A stretch of DNA of 64,000 bases from Terrimonas rubra (lineage in GTDB: Bacteria; Bacteroidota; Bacteroidia; Chitinophagales; Chitinophagaceae). The notes below the pieces were generated by a model, which saw only the letters and a list, made by a program, of their open reading frames with translations, had not been told where the DNA came from and did not search any database. The position numbers were made by a program, and so were the translations under genes. Positions 59,899 to 64,000 of the stretch are shown here, in pieces; position 1 is the stretch's first letter, and each line of letters starts with the position of its first letter. Location: assembly GCF_042686025.1 (NCBI RefSeq), contig NZ_JBHUOZ010000002.1:248001-312000 (forward strand), in the 5' to 3' direction.

Positions 59899-60589
59899 GT
59901 TGCAGCAATTGTTGTAAGGCTTTGTCCTTCTCTGGTCCTTCTATTACATCAGGCAGGCTGAACCTTATATAATGTATACGGTTGCTTTGTGCAATATCCA
60001 GGCCTTCATAATGTGTTTTGATCTGCAGGGCGGCGCTTCTTTCCGGTAAAGCATACAGGTTATCTATATCCTCATGAATAGTACAGCCATACATGTCAAT
60101 TACCAGTTTGGTAAAATGATACAGGTCAGGACTATCTGTCTTTAAATTGATAAACCCGTCTTTGGCCAGTATTTGCTGGTACAAGCGTAAAAAGCGGGGA
60201 TGGGTCAATCTTTTTTTGGCCTTGGATAAACGTAATTGCGGATCGGGGAAAGTGATCCAGATGTTTTGCACTTCGCCTGGCGCAAAGTATTGGGTAATAT
60301 GATCGATCTGGGTACGTAAAAAGCCCACATTGGTCAAACCATTATTCAATGCTTTTTTAGCACCTACCCAGATACGGTTACCCTTCAGGTCAACGCCTAA
60401 AAAATTTTGATCGGGGTATAACTGCCCCAAACCCACCGCATACTCGCCTTTACCACAGGCCAGTTCCAGCGTAATGGGGTTATTATTTTTAAAGAAATTA
60501 TGCCAGTTGCCGGGCATACCCTCTGGGTATTGCAACACATTACTAAAGGTGGTGAGCTCCGCAAAACGTACTAATTTTTTCTGTGCCAT
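59882..60589 (-). CDS. trmB: tRNA (guanine-N7)-methyltransferase
   Basis: 235 residues from ATG 60589. It makes m7G46 in tRNA. The SAM site is ELACGKGEYA, followed by LGVDLKGNR and the substrate segment WITFPDPQ. A TTG at 60598 extends the frame by three residues, but the ATG is preferred. Gene order trmB-DUF5522-atl is on one strand with overlaps. A YceI gene lies upstream with its own terminator between. Confidence 0.93.
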   Translation of the reverse strand: MAQKKLVRFAELTTFSNVLQYPEGMPGNWHNFFKNNNPITLELACGKGEYAVGLGQLYPDQNFLGVDLKGNRIWVGAKKALNNGLTNVGFLRTQIDHITQYFAPGEVQNIWITFPDPQLRLSKAKKRLTHPRFLRLYQQILAKDGFINLKTDSPDLYHFTKLVIDMYGCTIHEDIDNLYALPERSAALQIKTHYEGLDIAQSNRIHYIRFSLPDVIEGPEKDKALQQLLQHEQTD

Positions 60590-60691
60590 TGCCTGCAAAG
60601 GTAGGTTAATGAGGCAATTTGGTAATTTGCAAATGAAGTTACCGGTAAAGGGCTTACCGGATTTTAGTTGAAGCCTTTCTATAAAACAACA

Positions 60692-60722
60692 AAAAGGCCA
60701 ACGTGAATCACGTTGGCCTTTT
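60692..60722. terminator. Bidirectional terminator downstream of the YceI gene
   Basis: 14-bp perfect stem AAAAGGCCAACGTG / CACGTTGGCCTTTT with a 3-nt loop AAT. Confidence 0.9.
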
Positions 60723-60743
60723 ATCCTTGTTCAGGGCTGTTAA

Positions 60744-61280
60744 TTATTTAAACTCAGCGTTCACCGTTACTTTAGGTGTTTTTGATACTTTCTCGCCATC
60801 AGCCATTACACCGTAATCAGCCAGGGTCAGGTTAAATTCTGAAGTAGCTTTGATGGTTTTGCCGGCAACCACAATGGTTACAGGGGTAGTGATGGTTTGT
60901 TTTTTATCTTTTACAGTTAATTCACCTTCTGCTTCAGCGGTGTAAGTACCATCTTTGGCAAAGTTTACCGCTTTGGCATTTTTCAGTTTGCCTTTATAGG
61001 TAAAAGATTTAAAAGCGGCAGAATTCAACCATCTTTCGCTGTTAAAATGTTCCTGGATCTTTGGGTTTTCAAAAGCAAAGTTGGCCACGGCAACTTCAAA
61101 AGCAATAGCGCCGCTTTTGGGATCAATGCTGGCAATGCCGGTTTTGTTTTCTGCTTTAGGGAATTTGTCTTTTGGAGTAGTAGCATCAAAAGCTACAACT
61201 GCAGCCGTAGTGGTTTTCTTTTGAGCAAAAACGCTACCGGTAAGTGCTACTAAAGCCAGGAATAAAATTGTCTTTTTCAT
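60744..61280 (-). CDS. Periplasmic YceI-family protein
   Basis: 178 residues with a signal peptide (about 1-19). The rest is the YceI lipocalin-like barrel (FENPKIQEHFNSERWLN, then ELTVKDKKQTITTPV). Members bind isoprenoid-type lipids; the role in this organism is unknown. It lies 13 bp behind the OB-fold membrane protein and shares its transcript. A strong terminator follows. Confidence 0.88.
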   Translation of the reverse strand: MKKTILFLALVALTGSVFAQKKTTTAAVVAFDATTPKDKFPKAENKTGIASIDPKSGAIAFEVAVANFAFENPKIQEHFNSERWLNSAAFKSFTYKGKLKNAKAVNFAKDGTYTAEAEGELTVKDKKQTITTPVTIVVAGKTIKATSEFNLTLADYGVMADGEKVSKTPKVTVNAEFK

Positions 61281-61293
61281 GTTAATTGTTCTT

Positions 61294-62220
61294 TTATTTG
61301 TTTTGTTTGTTTAGGGTGTTCCTTTCAAAATTGATGATGGTGGTTTCCAGTATCTCGCTGTACATGCTACCGGTAAAAGCGCCTTTTATGGAAATGCTGT
61401 CGCCTTCCTGTAACGTTTTAACCTGCGATAAAGTTTTATTATAAAACGGAAAAACGATATAAGAGCCCGTTGTTGTATCAGCCATTTGCAGGTTAATGGT
61501 CGAATCATTGGCATTTTCAATGGACGTGATCCGGCCGTTTACTTCCAGTATTTTATCCCTGTACTTCCGGCTGCTGGCCGTATCATTGGCGGTCACTTCC
61601 TTTATCAGGTCCAGTGCGTTAACAGTATAATCCGGTTTCAGGCTCTCGGTTCCCTCAAAGGTTTTGTTCATTTCCTGGTTGGTGACGAAGGCAAAGGCCG
61701 CCCAGGTTGCAAAGGGGCCGATCAGCAGGGCCATTATCAATAAAAAAATATTATGCCTTAATGAAAGAACAATTAACAGGATAGCACAAAAAACAGACAG
61801 GTAAAAGAAAGGTAAAAGCGCGGCTGTCAGTGATTTTACATAACCCATGGTCACCAAAAAGTCAGTAAACAGCACAAATACGGTAGCTAAGCTAAGGGTC
61901 AATATACCTGTAATGGTAGTGATCCAGGTATTCTTTTTCTTAAACAACTCCAGTACTATCGTTACCAGGGCCAATACGGGTATCAGCCAAAAAATATTAT
62001 TTACCAGGGATAATTCCGGTACCGGGTTGTCAATATTAAATAGTGATTTTGCGGTGGTAAAAAAATGTCCCGTCGCAAAATGATAGGCGCTGATCTTTTC
62101 AGTTTCCCACAAAACCCAGTGCATACTACTGCCAATAAATAACAAAGCGCTCAGGCTGGCCAGGGCTTTTGTACTAAAAGTGCTTTTGGCTTTAGTCGTA
62201 TTGCCGGGTGAATTACTCAT
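61294..62220 (-). CDS. Membrane protein with C-terminal OB-fold (tRNA_anti-like) domain
   Basis: 308 residues. About five hydrophobic segments (about 20-185) are followed by a soluble OB-fold domain of the tRNA_anti-like family (KYRDKILEVNGRITSIE to the end, about 220-300). Despite its name that domain occurs in many exported proteins, and nucleic-acid binding is not implied here. Function is unknown. It leads the two-gene operon with yceI. TATTTTTG on the minus strand (62248-62241) is a candidate -7 element. Confidence 0.78.
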   Translation of the reverse strand: MSNSPGNTTKAKSTFSTKALASLSALLFIGSSMHWVLWETEKISAYHFATGHFFTTAKSLFNIDNPVPELSLVNNIFWLIPVLALVTIVLELFKKKNTWITTITGILTLSLATVFVLFTDFLVTMGYVKSLTAALLPFFYLSVFCAILLIVLSLRHNIFLLIMALLIGPFATWAAFAFVTNQEMNKTFEGTESLKPDYTVNALDLIKEVTANDTASSRKYRDKILEVNGRITSIENANDSTINLQMADTTTGSYIVFPFYNKTLSQVKTLQEGDSISIKGAFTGSMYSEILETTIINFERNTLNKQNK

Positions 62221-62240
62221 GTTCTTTAAAATTTACTCCA

Positions 62241-62248
62241 CAAAAATA
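62241..62248 (-). promoter_or_regulatory. Candidate promoter -7 element for the OB-fold / YceI operon
   Basis: TATTTTTG on the minus strand matches TAnnTTTG, 20 bp before the ATG at 62220. No clear -33 TTG was found. Confidence 0.45.
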
Positions 62249-62287
62249 GTGGGATTTTTATTTGTCCGCTGTTGATATAGGTTAAGT

Positions 62288-62320
62288 AATAAAAAAGCCG
62301 CTCTATAGAAATAAAGCGGC
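62288..62320 (-). terminator. Intrinsic terminator after recA
   Basis: On the minus strand GCCGCT / AGCGGC (62320-62315 and 62302-62297) with a 12-nt loop is followed by TTTTTTATT. Confidence 0.8.
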
Positions 62321-62358
62321 ATACTTACTAACCCATCGTTTACTAAAAAACTAAAAAT

Positions 62359-63396
62359 TTATGATGCTTCCTGCATTTCTTTCACTTTCTCGCGGATCTT
62401 TCCTTCCAGCTCAGCAGATAATTCGGGATTGTCGATCAGCAGTTGTTTCACCGCATCACGGCCCTGGCCCAGTTTATCGCTGTTATAGCTGAACCAGCTA
62501 CCGCTTTTCTGGATCACGCCCAGCTCTACGCCCATATCAATAATTTCACCCGTTTTGGAAATACCCTGGCCAAAAATGATATCAAACTCGGTAGAGCGGA
62601 AAGGGGGGGCTACTTTATTTTTCACCACTTTCACTTTTACGCGGTTACCAATGGCTTCGTCACCGTCCTTGATCTGTGTACTGCGGCGGATATCCAGCCT
62701 TACCGATGCATAAAACTTTAAGGCATTACCACCCGTAGTGGTTTCGGGGTTGCCGAACATCACACCGATCTTCTCCCTTAACTGGTTAATGAAGATGCAG
62801 ATGGTATTGGTCTTGGCAATGGTAGCCGTTAATTTTCTTAAGGCCTGGCTCATTAAACGGGCCTGTAAACCCATCTTGCTGTCACCCATTTCACCTTCCA
62901 GCTCGCCTTTGGGCACCAGGGCGGCTACTGAGTCAATCACCACCACGTCCAGGGCGCCGGAAAGGATCAGGCGGTCGGCAATCTCCAGAGCCTGCTCGCC
63001 ATAATCGGGCTGGGATATTAATAAATTATCTACATCTACCCCTAGTTTTTGCGCATAGGCGCTATCAAAAGCATGTTCCGCATCTATAATGGCGCACATG
63101 CCGCCTTTTTTCTGTGCTTCGGCAATTACGTGGGTGGCCACGGTTGTTTTACCCGAAGATTCCGGCCCGTAGATCTCGATCACCCTGCCGCGTGGCAGAC
63201 CACCGATGCCCAGGGCAATATCCAGCCCAATGGAGCCGGTAGATACCACCGATTGCGCTACTACAGGCTTTTCGTTCATCATCATCACACTTCCCTTACC
63301 AAAATCCTTGTCAATCTTGTCCATTGTCAGCTTCAGGGCCTTCAGTTTTTCGCTGTTGCTTTCCATAATTTCAGTGTTTTTTTCTGTTTTTGCCAT
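62359..63396 (-). CDS. recA: RecA recombinase
   Basis: 345 residues from ATG 63396. It is the ATP-dependent strand-exchange protein and co-protease of the SOS system. Walker A is GPESSGKT (77-84), and the L1/L2 loops and the QLREKIG and TTGGNALKFYAS segments are intact. A TTG 6 bp upstream extends the frame by two residues. CAAAATTA at 63400-63407 matches the -7 element on the minus strand but lies too close to the ATG for a normal leader. No LexA box was seen. The stop is followed by a terminator. Confidence 0.96.
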   Translation of the reverse strand: MAKTEKNTEIMESNSEKLKALKLTMDKIDKDFGKGSVMMMNEKPVVAQSVVSTGSIGLDIALGIGGLPRGRVIEIYGPESSGKTTVATHVIAEAQKKGGMCAIIDAEHAFDSAYAQKLGVDVDNLLISQPDYGEQALEIADRLILSGALDVVVIDSVAALVPKGELEGEMGDSKMGLQARLMSQALRKLTATIAKTNTICIFINQLREKIGVMFGNPETTTGGNALKFYASVRLDIRRSTQIKDGDEAIGNRVKVKVVKNKVAPPFRSTEFDIIFGQGISKTGEIIDMGVELGVIQKSGSWFSYNSDKLGQGRDAVKQLLIDNPELSAELEGKIREKVKEMQEAS

Positions 63397-63840
63397 AGCC
63401 AAAATTAGTATTTATGCGTATCCTGTCTTAAAAGTTTTTTGAACAACCAAAACTAAATCATTTAGCAATATCAAACTAATATTTTTAGATAATTATTTTT
63501 GGGAAAGGCGGAAAGCGGAAGGCTAAAAGCTGAAAGCAGGTAGTTTCTAACATTTCCAAATTATCTCATTATCAAATTATCTAATTTATTAGGGGCTGTC
63601 AGCTGCAGTAATCCGGCCCGGCTCCCGTTCCCGCTGTTCCGGGCTCCGCTATCGCTCCGGTGCTGCGCACTGCCCCTGCACATCGGGCAGCCTGTGGGCC
63701 ATATAACACGGGCAGAAAGTTAAAAGCTGAAAGCATAAAGCCGGGAAAGTAACGCCACTTCTAATCGCCTTATTTATAACCATGTTTTTCATTACCGGCA
63801 TCATCGTAATTTTAATAATGTCCTTATAAAATAAATAGCC
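63397..63840. other. Intergenic region before the final gene with structured repeats
   Basis: 444 bp without a gene. It contains AT-rich words (AAAGCTGAAAGC, AAATTATC) and a GC-rich element (63593-63712) bounded by a 15-bp direct repeat. See the repeat entries and findings. Confidence 0.5.
63524..63735. repeat. GC-rich element E flanked by 15-bp direct repeats
   Basis: TAAAAGCTGAAAGCA occurs at 63524-63538 and again at 63721-63735. Between them, 63593-63712 is GC-rich in an AT-rich surrounding. It starts GGGCTGTCAGCTG and contains GCCCGG / CCGGGC arms. Confidence 0.6.
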
Positions 63841-64000
63841 ATGAAATATTTCCTTGTCTTGTTTTTACTATTCATCTGTATCCAAACTTTTTCCCAGACA
63901 AAAGCCGATAGCCTGGCCATTCAGCAGGCAGCGCTGGATTATATTGAATCGCAGCATACGCCTAATCCCAACCAGATGGAAAAGGCCTTACATCCCCGCA
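63841..64000 (+). CDS. NTF2-like / lumazine-binding family protein, cut by the window end
   Basis: The first 53 residues of an exported protein. It has a signal peptide (MKYFLVLFLLFIC, cleaved near FSQ) and then DSLAIQQAALDYIES and MEKALHPR. These match the start of the exported NTF2-like (lumazine_bd_2) family found in Bacteroidota. The 3' end lies outside the window. Function is not known for the family. The start is the only ATG with a plausible signal sequence. Confidence 0.65.
   Translation, partial: MKYFLVLFLLFICIQTFSQTKADSLAIQQAALDYIESQHTPNPNQMEKALHPR

Noticed and set aside
63593..63712. tRNA or rRNA fragment in the GC-rich element
   Set aside because: There is no cloverleaf, TTCRA arm or CCA end, and no match to rRNA motifs that I can recognise.
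1..64000. Mobile element, prophage, CRISPR or defence island
   Set aside because: No transposase, integrase, phage gene, Cas gene, or regularly spaced repeat array was seen; the 21-bp repeat has no spacers.

Overview
The window looks like chromosomal DNA of a Bacteroidota member, most likely of the Chitinophagaceae. Signs are a SusC/SusD pair, proteins ending in type IX secretion (T9SS) sorting domains, a giant PKD-repeat protein with a gliding-motility-type C-terminus, Bacteroidota promoters (TTG, 19-20 bp, TAnnTTTG), and almost no Shine-Dalgarno sequences. I saw no rRNA, tRNA, CRISPR array, prophage or insertion sequence. The placement is inferred from gene content and sequence style, not from a database match.

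Layout. 1-8.2 kb: the end of typA, a minus-strand group of two rhomboids and an EEP-family hydrolase, asnB, a small envelope protein and an alkaline-phosphatase-superfamily enzyme. 8.3-18 kb: LacZ-type beta-galactosidase, fumC, a tiny ORF between two terminators, and two T9SS-secreted proteins (a PQQ-type sugar dehydrogenase and an unknown). 18-24.2 kb: lspA, msrB, adk, a helical lipoprotein, paaZ and an enoyl-CoA hydratase. 24.2-27.3 kb: a TPP riboswitch and the overlapping salvage operon thiM-thiE-thiD-tenA. 27.3-30.6 kb: an FUSC transporter, an SMR exporter of the SugE/Gdx type and a membrane-anchored glutathione peroxidase, in one minus-strand run. 30.7-36.6 kb: the 1950-residue PKD protein. 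36.6-42.4 kb: aldehyde dehydrogenase, two membrane proteins, coaX, a beta-barrel candidate and lptC. 42.4-46.6 kb: two DUF3857 proteins, one with an intact transglutaminase triad and one without. 46.8-50.8 kb: aldo/keto reductase, SDR, then a Fe-S protein / carbonic anhydrase / tadA operon. 50.8-57.1 kb: SusD, SusC, superoxide dismutase and a lipoprotein. 57.3-63.4 kb: TonB receptor, ATL, DUF5522, trmB, yceI-like, OB-fold membrane protein and recA. The window ends in the start of an NTF2/lumazine-binding-like gene.

The genes are mostly housekeeping and envelope functions. The least explained material is between the genes: a short repeat with three copies, two GC-rich structured elements that share a head sequence, a 21-bp tandem repeat, and several long hairpins built from repeated short words. 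The TPP riboswitch has an unusual competing helix. I found no clear new defence or mobile system.
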